49,463 nucleotides of DNA from assembly GCA_024691985.1 (NCBI GenBank), contig JAILNC010000069.1, positions 1-49,463 of the forward strand. Reading direction: 5' to 3'. The position numbers were made by a program, and so were the translations under genes. Source of the stretch: Oscillospiraceae bacterium. GTDB lineage: Bacteria > Bacillota > Clostridia > Oscillospirales > Oscillospiraceae. Positions 34,094-41,784 of the stretch are shown here, piece by piece. Within the stretch, counting starts at the first letter, position 1. Each line of letters opens with the position of its first letter. The notes under the pieces were generated by a model that was not told where the DNA came from, searched no databases, and saw nothing but the letters and a program-made list of their open reading frames with translations.

Positions 34094-34845
34094 GCCTTCG
34101 AGGCCTGGTAGGCCGTCAGCTTTTCCTTTAAAAGCTCGTAGCGGGCAAACTTGTCCGCGTCGGCGAAGTGGGTCTCCCGCAGCTGCTCGGGCCTGTCGGC
34201 GTAGTCCAGCTCCTCGCCGCCGAACTGCTCGCTGGTCAGGTCGAAGACGCAGTCCCCCACAACGTTGAAGCAGTGGAAGCCGCCCTCCGGCAGCGGGACG
34301 CCGTAAACCTTCCCGCCGTACAGATCCTGCACCAGGAAGGAGGTGATGGAGCACTGGCCCCAGGTGAGATTGTCCTCCGACCACTGCGGGCGCAGACGCG
34401 GCGCGCAGGTCTCCGGACACCAGACGTGTTTGAGGTCGCGGTAGAGCTCCCGGATCTCCTCCGGCACGGCCTCCGCGCCGTAAAAGCCGCAGGACTGTTC
34501 TTTCCCGGTTTCTTTGTTGTTCATGGTATCCCCCTCACATTCGGCTGTGTTTTTCAAAAGCCCGCGGCCCGAGTCCTCGAGGCGGCCGCGGTATTCCTCC
34601 AGCACGTTGTAGATCCCGTCCTCGGAGAGGACGCCGCGCCGGAGCGTCTTCGGCAGAAGCCCGGCCTCGTCGTCGGCGAAGTCGCGCTTCCATGCCTCGC
34701 TCCCATAGTAGCGCCCGAGGGCTTCTGCCTTGTCCCGGAGAGACGCGGGCAGCGCCGCGTCCGCTTCGGAGAGCGCCTGTGCAAGCTCCCGCAGGAGCGA
34801 CTCGTAATATGCGATGCGCCGGAGCTGCTCTGTCCTGTCCGTCAT
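34090..34845 (-). CDS. DUF4298 domain fused to a YunG-like domain
   Basis: A 251-residue in-frame fusion. Residues 1-90 match DUF4298 (KAEALGRYYGSEAWKRDF and GVLSEDGIYNVLEEY). From about residue 115 it matches the separate Clostridia family with WCPETCAPRLRPQWSEDN and GQCSITSFLVQDLYGGKVYG. Between them, Met108 has GAGGGGG 6 nt upstream, so the second domain may also be made alone. The ATG at 34845 has GGAGGAG upstream; the frame to 34944 crosses the upstream gene's stop region and is rejected. Neither half has a known function. Confidence 0.75.
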   Translation of the reverse strand: MTDRTEQLRRIAYYESLLRELAQALSEADAALPASLRDKAEALGRYYGSEAWKRDFADDEAGLLPKTLRRGVLSEDGIYNVLEEYRGRLEDSGRGLLKNTAECEGDTMNNKETGKEQSCGFYGAEAVPEEIRELYRDLKHVWCPETCAPRLRPQWSEDNLTWGQCSITSFLVQDLYGGKVYGVPLPEGGFHCFNVVGDCVFDLTSEQFGGEELDYADRPEQLRETHFADADKFARYELLKEKLTAYQASKA

Positions 34846-34865
34846 TTTCTCCTCCGTTTCGGGCC

Positions 34866-35438
34866 TCACGCGTTCTGCAGCAGCAGGAGGGCCATGCAGA
34901 TCAGAAAGCTCCCCAGCAGCATGAGCGCAAGCGAGATCGGCCATTTCCCGCTCTTGTTGAAGCCGTAGAAATCCTCCCAGCGTCTGTCCGCCGGGGCGCG
35001 GAGCACCATGTGGTGATACAGCACGCTGTAGAGCGCGACGGGCAGCATGCCGAGCAGGGCCGCGCCGAAGGACAGGCCCCGCTTCTCAAAGACGCAGAAG
35101 GACACGAGCGCCGCGAGCGGCGTGAACAGGTGCATGAAGAGATCGCGCCCTGTCAGAAGCAGCTTGTAGCCTATGGTGGGGCCGAGGAACAGCAGCACCG
35201 TCAGCATGGTCACGGTCACGGCGGCGGTGCCGACGTATTTGAGCAGCCAGACCCAGGTCCGGTCGGCGGCAAAGCACATCAGCAGCGCGGCCGCGGCGCA
35301 GAGGATGTTGCTCAAAACCGTGAAATAGCGAAAGGCCTCCCGGCCGTTAGAGAGCTTCCACGTCCCGTCCACGCGGAAAAAGCCGAGCGTGATGACAAAG
35401 GTCACGAGGAAGACGCCCGCGTTCAGAATCAGATCCAT
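34866..35438 (-). CDS. Integral membrane protein, Pr6Pr-like
   Basis: A 190-residue protein with about six hydrophobic helices, starting MDLILNAGVFLVTFVITLGF. It is reminiscent of the Pr6Pr/FAR-17a-like membrane family, though the similarity is by eye and weak. Polar loops include GRDLFMH and YHHMVLRAP, possible metal or redox sites. It is the first gene of a four-gene operon (membrane protein, DUF4298 fusion, HTH-nuclease, hydrolase) and is driven by 35478-35507. The AAGG ribosome site lies 10 nt from the ATG at 35438. Confidence 0.72.
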   Translation of the reverse strand: MDLILNAGVFLVTFVITLGFFRVDGTWKLSNGREAFRYFTVLSNILCAAAALLMCFAADRTWVWLLKYVGTAAVTVTMLTVLLFLGPTIGYKLLLTGRDLFMHLFTPLAALVSFCVFEKRGLSFGAALLGMLPVALYSVLYHHMVLRAPADRRWEDFYGFNKSGKWPISLALMLLGSFLICMALLLLQNA

Positions 35439-35477
35439 ATCAAGCCCGCCTTGCAAAAAACAATTCCTTACAAACAA

Positions 35478-35507
35478 ATTATAGCACAGCGCGGAGGCGG
35501 ATGTCAC
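35478..35507 (-). promoter_or_regulatory. Promoter of membrane-DUF4298-nuclease-hydrolase operon
   Basis: Minus-strand GTGACA (35502-35507), an 18-bp spacer and a consensus extended -10 TGCTATAAT (TATAAT at 35478-35483), 40 nt before the ATG at 35438. Confidence 0.75.
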
Positions 35508-35515
35508 TCTTTTAG

Positions 35516-35544
35516 TTGACTGTTTTCCTTTCCCGGGATATAGT
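35516..35544 (+). promoter_or_regulatory. Promoter of the 222-aa membrane protein
   Basis: TTGACT (35516-35521), a 17-bp spacer and TATAGT (35539-35544), 43 nt before the ATG at 35588. It is divergent from the operon on the other strand. Confidence 0.75.
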
Positions 35545-35587
35545 ATTTTTATACTCGGCGTTACTAACAAACAAGGAGGGCTTTGCC

Positions 35588-36256
35588 ATGTTCGTATTCT
35601 GGGGCGACGGCTCGCAGGAGGCCATGCGGCTGGTCGAGAGCATCCGGGTCAGGAGCACGGAGAACTTCAACTGGACCTTCATCTTCATTCTGGCCGTTGT
35701 CTTCTACGTCTACTGGACGGAATTTCACAACAAAAACACAGAGGTGCTCTGCGCCGGACTCGCGCTCTACGGCGTGCACTGGCTGTACGAGATCGCCAAC
35801 GCGGTGATCGGGCACGTCTTCGGCTATCCGCTGTGGTCCGTGTCCAACGCGTCGACCACCTATATTCTGCTGATCGGCGTGTGCTGGGAGCTGTCGATGA
35901 TGTTCTCTCTGGCGGGCATGATCTCCTTCAAGATGCTGCCCCATGACCGGAGCAAGCGCTATTTCGCCAGGGACGGCAAGGGCGGGATCGACTGCAGGCT
36001 CGTCGGCGCGCTGGAGATGGCGCTGCTCTTCGCCCTGTTCGAGTCCTTCCTCGCCGGGACCAGCAACCACTCCTTCATCTGGGTCTACAAGTGGTGGGGC
36101 GTGCTGCCGGTGTTCATCACGACCTATGTCCCCTTCTTCCTGGCGAGCAACTATGTCCCGGACATGGAGCCGAAGAAGCGGCGGGCCTTTCTGATCGGCG
36201 AGTGGGGCCTTGTCGCCCTGCTGCTGATCGTCCTGATCCCGCTGGGCATTATCTGA
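35588..36256 (+). CDS. Integral membrane protein, 222 aa
   Basis: A multi-span protein with about six hydrophobic segments (for example FIFILAVVFYVYW, WELSMMFSLAGMISF and LVALLLIVLIPLGII). No named family is recognised. Loops carry TEFHNKNTEV and KRYFARDGKGG. AAGGAGGG lies 8 nt before the ATG at 35588, and the frame to 35516 is upstream of the promoter. It is a single-gene unit ending at a bidirectional terminator. Confidence 0.75.
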   Translation: MFVFWGDGSQEAMRLVESIRVRSTENFNWTFIFILAVVFYVYWTEFHNKNTEVLCAGLALYGVHWLYEIANAVIGHVFGYPLWSVSNASTTYILLIGVCWELSMMFSLAGMISFKMLPHDRSKRYFARDGKGGIDCRLVGALEMALLFALFESFLAGTSNHSFIWVYKWWGVLPVFITTYVPFFLASNYVPDMEPKKRRAFLIGEWGLVALLLIVLIPLGII

Positions 36257-36262
36257 AACAGG

Positions 36263-36307
36263 CATGGCGAAACGGCCGTCGGAAAAACCGACGGCCGTTT
36301 TGCCATG
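36263..36307. terminator. Bidirectional terminator between convergent genes
   Basis: CATGGCGAAACGGCCGTCGG / CCGACGGCCGTTTTGCCATG with a five-A loop and a T-tract on each strand. It lies between the 222-aa membrane gene and the YczE-like gene. Confidence 0.8.
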
Positions 36308-36328
36308 TCTGTTATGCGGGATGGGAAA

Positions 36329-36976
36329 TCAGAGCCGCTGCAGGCATTTCTTGACCAGCCCTGCCGAAAAGGGCATGCAGAATTCCGCGACCGGGCCCAC
36401 AAGGAAGGCGCAGATGATCGTCCCGATCCCGAACTTTCCGCCGAGGAGAAAACCGCTCAGCACAAAAAACACGTCCGTTGCGATCCGGACCGCGCCGAAG
36501 CGCCACCCGCTCTTGTCGCTGATCACGACGGCCACCAGATCGTTCGGCCCCGTGCCGGCCTCCGAGCGGATCACGAGCGACATGCCCAGGGCCAGGATGC
36601 CGCAGCCGAGGATCAGCACCGCGAGCTTGACCGGCAGCGCCGCGCTCCCGATCCCGAGGCCGCCCAGCAGCCAGGTGAAGACATCGATGATCGGCCCGCC
36701 GCAGAACATGCACACGACGGTGCCGAGCTTCACATAGCTCCTGTCGACAAACAGGAGGATCAGAATGATCAGAAAGCAGACGCACATGTGCACGGTCCCG
36801 TGCGTCGGCGCAAGGCCCGTCTTCATCACGAGCAGGCGCAGGCCCTGGATCATCACGTTGAAGGGGTCCGCGCCGAGCTCGGAGAGCAGAAACAGCGTGA
36901 CGCCGAGGTGCGCCACGATCAGCCCGGCGAAAAGGAGCAGCAGCCGCACCACGGCCTCCTTTGTTTTTGTACTCAT
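36329..36976 (-). CDS. YczE-like membrane protein
   Basis: A 215-residue protein of the YczE/YyaS/YitT type with about five spans and the pattern SELGADPFNVMIQGL and EAGTGPNDLVAVVISDKSGW. Its function is unknown. TAAGGAGGG precedes the ATG at 36976. An extended -10 TGGTATTAT lies upstream (about 37013-37021, minus strand). It is transcribed alone. Confidence 0.85.
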   Translation of the reverse strand: MSTKTKEAVVRLLLLFAGLIVAHLGVTLFLLSELGADPFNVMIQGLRLLVMKTGLAPTHGTVHMCVCFLIILILLFVDRSYVKLGTVVCMFCGGPIIDVFTWLLGGLGIGSAALPVKLAVLILGCGILALGMSLVIRSEAGTGPNDLVAVVISDKSGWRFGAVRIATDVFFVLSGFLLGGKFGIGTIICAFLVGPVAEFCMPFSAGLVKKCLQRL

Positions 36977-37119
36977 CCGTCTCCCTCCTTATCATTGTGC
37001 TCGTCATTGTGTTTGTTATAATACCACAGCAGTATGGAAACGCATAGCCCAAAATCCGTTCTCATTGCGTATAATTGAAATAATCCTGTATTCCCTTCTT
37101 TTCCCGTATAAAACGGCGA

Positions 37120-37157
37120 AAGAGCCCCGCGCGATCCGAATCGTGCGGGGCGCTTTG
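37120..37157 (-). terminator. Terminator of the cbi operon
   Basis: A stem-loop GCCCCGCACGAT...ATCGCGCGGGGC followed by TCTTT on the minus strand, about 15-50 nt after the cbiO stop codon. Confidence 0.7.
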
Positions 37158-37169
37158 TTCTGCGTACGG

Positions 37170-37892
37170 CTATCGTCTCCCGGCCAAGCTGAGGGGAAGC
37201 TCCATGCGGTTGGCCTCCAGCAGCGCCCTGTCCCGCAGGATCTCCTCCGCCGGGCCGTCGGCGACAAGGCGCCCGCCGGAGAGCAGGAGCACGCGCGTGC
37301 AGGTGTCCAGGATCATGTCCAGGTCGTGGGAGGTGATGAGCTTCGTCTGCGTGAGGTCCCGGATCGTGTTGATGACGATGCGGCGGTTGCAGGGATCCAG
37401 CGCCGAGCTGGGCTCGTCCATCAAAATGGCCTCCGGCTCCATGGCCAGCACGGTAGCGATGGCCGCCATGCGCTTTTCCCCGCCGGAGATCTTATGGTTG
37501 TAGCGGTGCTTGAGTTCCGTGAGCCCCAGGCGCGCGAGCACCGCATCCACCCGCCGCTCGGTCTCCTCGCGGCTGAGCCCGTAGTTGAGCGGGCCGAAGA
37601 TCATGTCCTCGTACACCGTGGGCATGAACATCTGGTTGTCGGAGTTCTGCAGGACGAAGCCGAGCTTCCGGCGGATGACGGCGAGATTCGCCTTGCTGAC
37701 CTCGGTCCCGTCCACGAGGATGCGCCCCTCGCCGAAGAGCAGGCCCAGCAGCAGCTTCATGACCGTGGACTTGCCCGCGCCGTTGGCCCCGATCAGGCCG
37801 ACCGCCTCCCCGCGGGCGATGGAAAAGGACAGGTCCCGGAGGACCGGGCGGCCCTTCTCGTAGGCGAAGCTCACGTTTTGAAATTTGATCAT
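37170..37892 (-). CDS. cbiO: Cobalt/nickel ECF transporter ATPase
   Basis: A 240-residue ATPase of the group I ECF importer. Walker A GANGAGKST (35-43), Q-loop FVLQNSDNQMF, signature ISGGEKRMAAIATVLAM, Walker B AILMDEPSSALDP and switch ITSHDLDMIL are intact. The ATG at 37892 lies 5 nt after the cbiQ stop, with GAGGTGA as ribosome site. It is the last gene of cbiMQO. The longer frame upstream to 38327 is a GC artefact inside cbiQ. Confidence 0.95.
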   Translation of the reverse strand: MIKFQNVSFAYEKGRPVLRDLSFSIARGEAVGLIGANGAGKSTVMKLLLGLLFGEGRILVDGTEVSKANLAVIRRKLGFVLQNSDNQMFMPTVYEDMIFGPLNYGLSREETERRVDAVLARLGLTELKHRYNHKISGGEKRMAAIATVLAMEPEAILMDEPSSALDPCNRRIVINTIRDLTQTKLITSHDLDMILDTCTRVLLLSGGRLVADGPAEEILRDRALLEANRMELPLSLAGRR

Positions 37893-37897
37893 CTCTC

Positions 37898-38701
37898 TCA
37901 CCTCACGATCACTTTTCCCAGCAGCGCGGCCACGTGGACATAGCGCAGCAGCAGGAAGGCGGATATGCTCAGCGCCGCGTACAGCGCGTCCTTCAAGGCA
38001 AAGGGCCGGACGGGGGCGTAGTGAAAATGCTCGTGATAGCCGCGCAGCAGCATGCTGGCATACAACTCCTGCGCCCGGTCCATGCTGCGCAGCAGCAGCT
38101 GGCCGAGGAAGGAGCCCCAGGCCGAGATGTGGATGCCCTTCTGCCCCGGGGCGCGCAGGTGGTAGGCCTCGGTCATCACGGCCAGCTCTCCCGTCATCAC
38201 GCCGACATAGCGATAGGTCAGCAGCAGGAGCGTGACCAGCAGTTTCGGCACGTGCCACATGCGCAGCGCGGCGCAGAGCTTGTCGATGGGCGTCGTCGCC
38301 ATCAGCAGGAAGGAGGCCATCAGGCACAGCAGGCCCTTGAGCATCAGCGTAAGCATCGAGATCACGCCGCCCGAGACGGCGAGCGTCCCCAGCTGCAGGA
38401 CGATCCGGCGGTCAAAGAGCGGATTGAACAGGCCCACCGCCATCACCAGCGGCAGCACAATGCGCAGCTTGTAAAAGCAGGTGCGCACGGGGATGCCGCT
38501 GAGCTGGAAGAGCAGCACCGGCCAGAGCAGCATCGGCACGAGACCGCTGAGATCGTACTTGTCAAAGGAGACCGTCACCACGATGTATGCAATTGTACTG
38601 AGCAGCTTCGCCGCCGGATGCAGCCGGTGGATCGGGGAGCTGCGCGCCGCGAGCTCGTCCATCTCGGACAGCTCGTACAGCGCCTTTTCCATCTTGTTCA
38701 T
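37898..38701 (-). CDS. cbiQ: Cobalt/nickel ECF transporter transmembrane protein
   Basis: A 267-residue membrane component linking the substrate unit to the ATPase. Family features are HRLHPAAKLLSTIAYI and the cytoplasmic coupling helices RMWHVPKLLVTLLLLTYRYV and RAQELYASMLLRG. About five spans are present. No ribosome site precedes the ATG at 38701; a strong hairpin (38709-38736) lies directly upstream, and a TTG at 38713 is the alternative. It may be translated by coupling or reinitiation from cbiM. Confidence 0.9.
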   Translation of the reverse strand: MNKMEKALYELSEMDELAARSSPIHRLHPAAKLLSTIAYIVVTVSFDKYDLSGLVPMLLWPVLLFQLSGIPVRTCFYKLRIVLPLVMAVGLFNPLFDRRIVLQLGTLAVSGGVISMLTLMLKGLLCLMASFLLMATTPIDKLCAALRMWHVPKLLVTLLLLTYRYVGVMTGELAVMTEAYHLRAPGQKGIHISAWGSFLGQLLLRSMDRAQELYASMLLRGYHEHFHYAPVRPFALKDALYAALSISAFLLLRYVHVAALLGKVIVR

Positions 38702-38708
38702 AAGCAGC

Positions 38709-38736
38709 GACAAGGGGCATCGAAAAGATGCCCCTT
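38709..38736. promoter_or_regulatory. Hairpin between cbiM and cbiQ
   Basis: AAGGGGCATC-GAAAA-GATGCCCCTT lies between the cbiM stop (38759) and the cbiQ ATG (38701). It could be an mRNA-processing or attenuation hairpin limiting cbiQO against cbiM, or a weak terminator. Confidence 0.5.
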
Positions 38737-38758
38737 TCTCCTTATTGGATCACGGGTT

Positions 38759-39808
38759 TCAGGTCTCGGTCATCTTCTTGCGGAAGAAGCCGCCTGCCAG
38801 GCAGATCAGCACGGCGACGCCGGCCACCATGGCCGAGCCCACGATACCGGACACGCTGGTGCCCACCGCGGAGTCGCTGTCGGCAAAGGCGTAGTCCGGC
38901 AGGAAGGCGGTCTTTTCCTGGATCGCCTCCGCCGTATCGGCCGCGGCGCTCTCCACGCCGTAGGCCTCCTCGTCCAGACCCATGTTCTCGGCATAGCCCT
39001 CCTCGGCGTTGCCGAAGAGCGCCCACTCCAGCCCGTCCGGGTTGGAGCTGGCCAGCAGGCTCAGCCCGCCGCCCACCAGCAGCGCCACGACGGCCAGCAC
39101 CGCCACCACGGCCTTGAGCGAACGCTTCGACCCGTCAGCCTCCGCCTCCACATCCATCAAGAGCTCGGGGCGGGACTCGTAGACGAAGAGCAGCACCGCG
39201 GTGGTGATCAGACCCTCGACAAGGCCGATGGCCAGATGGATGGGCTGCATCAGCGCGACGAAGGTGCCGAAGGGCAGCTCGGTGATGCCGGAGAGGCTGG
39301 TCTCCAGCACGACGGAGAAGGCGCCGAGCTGCAGCGTGATGATGCAGCCGAGCACGGAGGCCAGCGCGATGCGCGCGCGCATGGCCGGCTTCCCCTCCCC
39401 GAAGAGGCTGCTCTTGACGATGGGGCGCCAGATCAGGTAGTAGCCGACGAAGCAGCCGTAGAAGGCCATGTTCCACACATTGGCCCCCAGCGCCAGCAGG
39501 CCGCCGTCGGCAAAGAAGAGACATTGTATCGCCAATATCACGATCATCGACAAAAAGCCCGCCTGCGGCCCCAGCAGCGCCGACAGCAGCATGCCGCCGC
39601 ACATGTGGCCGGAGGAGCCCGTGCCCGGGATCGTGTAGTTGATCATCTGTCCGGCGAAGACCAGCGCGGCGGTGACCGCCATGACGGGCAGCTTGCGCGG
39701 TTCGTCGTCCTTTTTCAGCTTGTGGATCGAGACCCCGGCGACCGCGCCGGAGGCCACGTACATCGTCGCGGCGACGGCCGGGGAAAGCAGTGCGTCAGCC
39801 ATGTGCAT
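38759..39808 (-). CDS. cbiM: Cobalt/nickel-binding ECF component with CbiN-like tail
   Basis: A 349-residue substrate-binding unit. The N-terminus MHMADALLSPAVAAT is the CbiM/NikM signature, with the N-terminal amine, His2 and later His residues (SSGHMCGG) binding Co or Ni. After about residue 225 the chain adds a span and the PDGLE segment (SSNPDGLEWAL) that stands in CbiN or NikN as a separate protein, so this is a CbiM-CbiN fusion. Co versus Ni cannot be told. GAGGTG precedes the ATG at 39808; the frame extends no further usefully. Confidence 0.94.
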   Translation of the reverse strand: MHMADALLSPAVAATMYVASGAVAGVSIHKLKKDDEPRKLPVMAVTAALVFAGQMINYTIPGTGSSGHMCGGMLLSALLGPQAGFLSMIVILAIQCLFFADGGLLALGANVWNMAFYGCFVGYYLIWRPIVKSSLFGEGKPAMRARIALASVLGCIITLQLGAFSVVLETSLSGITELPFGTFVALMQPIHLAIGLVEGLITTAVLLFVYESRPELLMDVEAEADGSKRSLKAVVAVLAVVALLVGGGLSLLASSNPDGLEWALFGNAEEGYAENMGLDEEAYGVESAAADTAEAIQEKTAFLPDYAFADSDSAVGTSVSGIVGSAMVAGVAVLICLAGGFFRKKMTET

Positions 39809-39830
39809 ACAGGACACCTCTTTGTCTCTG

Positions 39831-39891
39831 ATTATATCCAACCCTTTGGATATGTTGTGTCAAGTATAGCCCGGCTTTTTCCCCCGCACAA
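39831..39891 (-). promoter_or_regulatory. cbiMQO promoter region with perfect palindrome
   Basis: Minus-strand TTGTGC (39886-39891), a 17-bp spacer, TATACT (39863-39868) is one promoter. TTGACA (39858-39863) with a distant TATAAT (39831-39836) 21 bp on is a second. Between these lies a perfect 8-bp inverted repeat ATATCCAACCCTTTGGATAT (39834-39853). The long spacer with a dyad recalls MerR-type or metal-repressor operators. No cobalamin riboswitch is seen. Confidence 0.6.
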
Positions 39892-39928
39892 GCCCCCCGG
39901 GGGGATACAAATTCAGGACTTCGGGTAT

Positions 39929-41146
39929 TTAATCACGCTCCGGGGCCGCGGCGCAGATCCTCATGCACCCGTTCACCGTCAGCACGCCCCAGGTGATCCT
40001 GTTTGCGGGGGAGGCCGGCGGGATGAACACGGCCTCCGCGACGCAGTCGCTCTCGATTTTGCCGAGGTTCGTCACGCAGCAGCCGCCGCGCTCGGCATAG
40101 CCGAACATCCTGCCGCCCACAAAGCGCCCCGCCGCGCTGTCAAAGCCGCCAAGCGCCGAGATCGCCGCGGCGTCGAGCAGCTCCGGGCGCATGCGCAGAT
40201 AACAGGCAAGCACGAGCATCTCCCGCTGCGGCTCTCTTCGGATCGAGGAAACCTGCATCGCGGCGATCTTCGCAAGCGGGAAAAGGTCGTCGTTCTTTCT
40301 TCTGACCGAAACGCTGAAGGCCGTGGAGCAGTTGCCCATCGCGCCCTGCGGCCAACCTTTGACGCGGCGGCGGATATCCGCGGCGATGACGAGCTTCTCC
40401 GTGTTCTCCTCCACCATCATCTTCGCGATCAGCCAGTCGTTGACGGAGACGCCCTCCCGCCTGCAGCGGCTTAGGATCTCCCCGAGCTCGTCGCCGCCGA
40501 TGGTTTTGATCTCCCTCTTTATGGGGTTTTCGCGGAGAAAACGCTTTTCGAACGCCAGGTATTCCTCATAGGATACGCGATGCCGTTCCCTGTCCCACCT
40601 GCGGTTCGCGTCGCTGACCACGATTTTGCTGATCAGCGGCAGGTCGGCCTTCTTCGGCAGATCGTCAAGCGAGGCGATCAGCCGCTCTCCGACGAAGGCC
40701 GGGGCAACGCCCTTTACATAGTGCTCCGCAAATTCCCGCACGAGCTGCAGGAGGCCCCGCCCGTCACAGAGCAGGTGATGGACCGTGAAGAGGACGTCGA
40801 AGCCGTCCCCGCCCGGATAGACCAGCAGGCGCAGCAGGCTCTCCCGACTCACGTCCCAGCCCCGCGACGCGAGGGCGTCGTAGTCCCGCTGCCATGCAGA
40901 GACGTCGGTCTTCTCAAGGACAGGGATCTCCAGGCTCTCCTGCGCTTGATAATACAGCGCCCCGCCGTCGTCCTGCGCGATCAGGCTGCGCAGGAAGGGG
41001 TGGGCCTGCTGCAGGGCACGGACGCTCCCGCGCAGCTTTTCCGCGTCGTACGGCGAGAGGATGCGCGCCAGGATGCCGAAGTGCATGTTCGGGCACATAT
41101 AGTGCGCCCGCTCGCTGCGGATGTAGTTTCTGCCGCTCCCATCCAT
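39929..41146 (-). CDS. Condensation-fold acyltransferase
   Basis: A 405-residue protein of the condensation/wax-ester-synthase-like acyltransferase superfamily. The active box HHLLCDG (H123, H124, D128, G129) matches HHxxxDG. The protein ends SPANRITWGVLTVNG, typical of the second subdomain. No carrier-protein or adenylation domain is attached and no NRPS gene is near, so it is likely an alcohol or polyol acyltransferase. AGGAGGG precedes the ATG at 41146. Upstream lies an AT-rich repeated operator (41161-41204). Confidence 0.8.
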   Translation of the reverse strand: MDGSGRNYIRSERAHYMCPNMHFGILARILSPYDAEKLRGSVRALQQAHPFLRSLIAQDDGGALYYQAQESLEIPVLEKTDVSAWQRDYDALASRGWDVSRESLLRLLVYPGGDGFDVLFTVHHLLCDGRGLLQLVREFAEHYVKGVAPAFVGERLIASLDDLPKKADLPLISKIVVSDANRRWDRERHRVSYEEYLAFEKRFLRENPIKREIKTIGGDELGEILSRCRREGVSVNDWLIAKMMVEENTEKLVIAADIRRRVKGWPQGAMGNCSTAFSVSVRRKNDDLFPLAKIAAMQVSSIRREPQREMLVLACYLRMRPELLDAAAISALGGFDSAAGRFVGGRMFGYAERGGCCVTNLGKIESDCVAEAVFIPPASPANRITWGVLTVNGCMRICAAAPERD

Positions 41147-41160
41147 GCGCCGTCCCTCCT

Positions 41161-41204
41161 GTTATCTTATGTTAATTATGTTATGTAAATTATATTATGA
41201 TAAC
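41161..41204 (-). promoter_or_regulatory. AT-rich repeated operator upstream of acyltransferase
   Basis: A 44-bp, almost purely AT island bounded by GTTATC and GATAAC, containing TTATGTTA twice (41167, 41176) and TTATGTAA (41181). The minus-strand TATAAT at about 41189-41194 is a likely -10. The repeated half-sites are typical of TetR/MarR-like operators; the regulator is not in the neighbourhood. Confidence 0.5.
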
Positions 41205-41223
41205 TTCCCGTTCATCCTGCGGC

Positions 41224-41784
41224 TCAGCCCACGGGCAGCCCGGCCTCCACGCCGCACAGGACGATGCCGAGTACGGCGGCCAGAACGATGGTCCGCGCCA
41301 CGCTCCACTTGAGGCGGATCAGCGTCAGCAGCGAGACGAGGCCGATCACCACGGCGGGCCATGAGACGAAGCCGAACAGCGTGCCCGCGTAATTGCCGAT
41401 GCTCTGCTGGACGATGACGGCGGAGATCATGCCGATGCACACCGGCCGGATGCCGAACAGCGCCTCGTCCAGGAGGCGGTTCTGCTTGAACTTCTCAAGG
41501 AACATGGCCGCCAGCACGGTCAGAGTGAGCGTCGGGAACAGCACCCCCACGGAGGCCGCGATCGCCCCGGCCAGACCCGCCGTGCGCGCGCCGGCAAAGG
41601 TGGCACAGTTGAGCCCCAGCGGGCCGGGCGTCATCTCCGCGATGGCCACGATGTCCGCAACCTCCGAGGCGGTCATCCAGCCGTGGGATAGCATCTGATC
41701 GCTGATCAGCGGGATCATGGACAGACCGCCGAAGCTGGTGAAGCCGATCATCAGGAAGGAGAAAAACAGTTCAAGAAAGATCAT
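41224..41784 (-). CDS. Chromate-transporter family protein, second half
   Basis: A 186-residue half-size CHR family protein with about five spans. Conserved FTSFGGLSMIPLISDQML and MTPGPLGLNCATFAG are visible. CHR proteins act as full-length or as heterodimers of two short chains, and this is one chain of such a pair. The start overlaps the upstream partner by 14 nt. Chromate is the named substrate of the family, but an undetermined anion is possible. Confidence 0.88.
   Translation of the reverse strand: MIFLELFFSFLMIGFTSFGGLSMIPLISDQMLSHGWMTASEVADIVAIAEMTPGPLGLNCATFAGARTAGLAGAIAASVGVLFPTLTLTVLAAMFLEKFKQNRLLDEALFGIRPVCIGMISAVIVQQSIGNYAGTLFGFVSWPAVVIGLVSLLTLIRLKWSVARTIVLAAVLGIVLCGVEAGLPVG

Noticed and set aside
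34846-34944. N-terminal extension of the DUF4298 fusion
   Set aside because: It would overlap the stop of the membrane gene and contains no ribosome site; the ATG at 34845 has GGAGGAG.
37170-38327. 385-residue cbiO with a long N-terminal part
   Set aside because: The extra portion lies within cbiQ in a different frame and is Arg/Ala-rich shadow; the ATG at 37892 with GAGGTGA gives a normal-length ATPase.
39809-39928. Riboswitch upstream of cbiM
   Set aside because: The leader is short and shows no cobalamin-box or NiCo-type helices; only the palindrome and promoters are visible.
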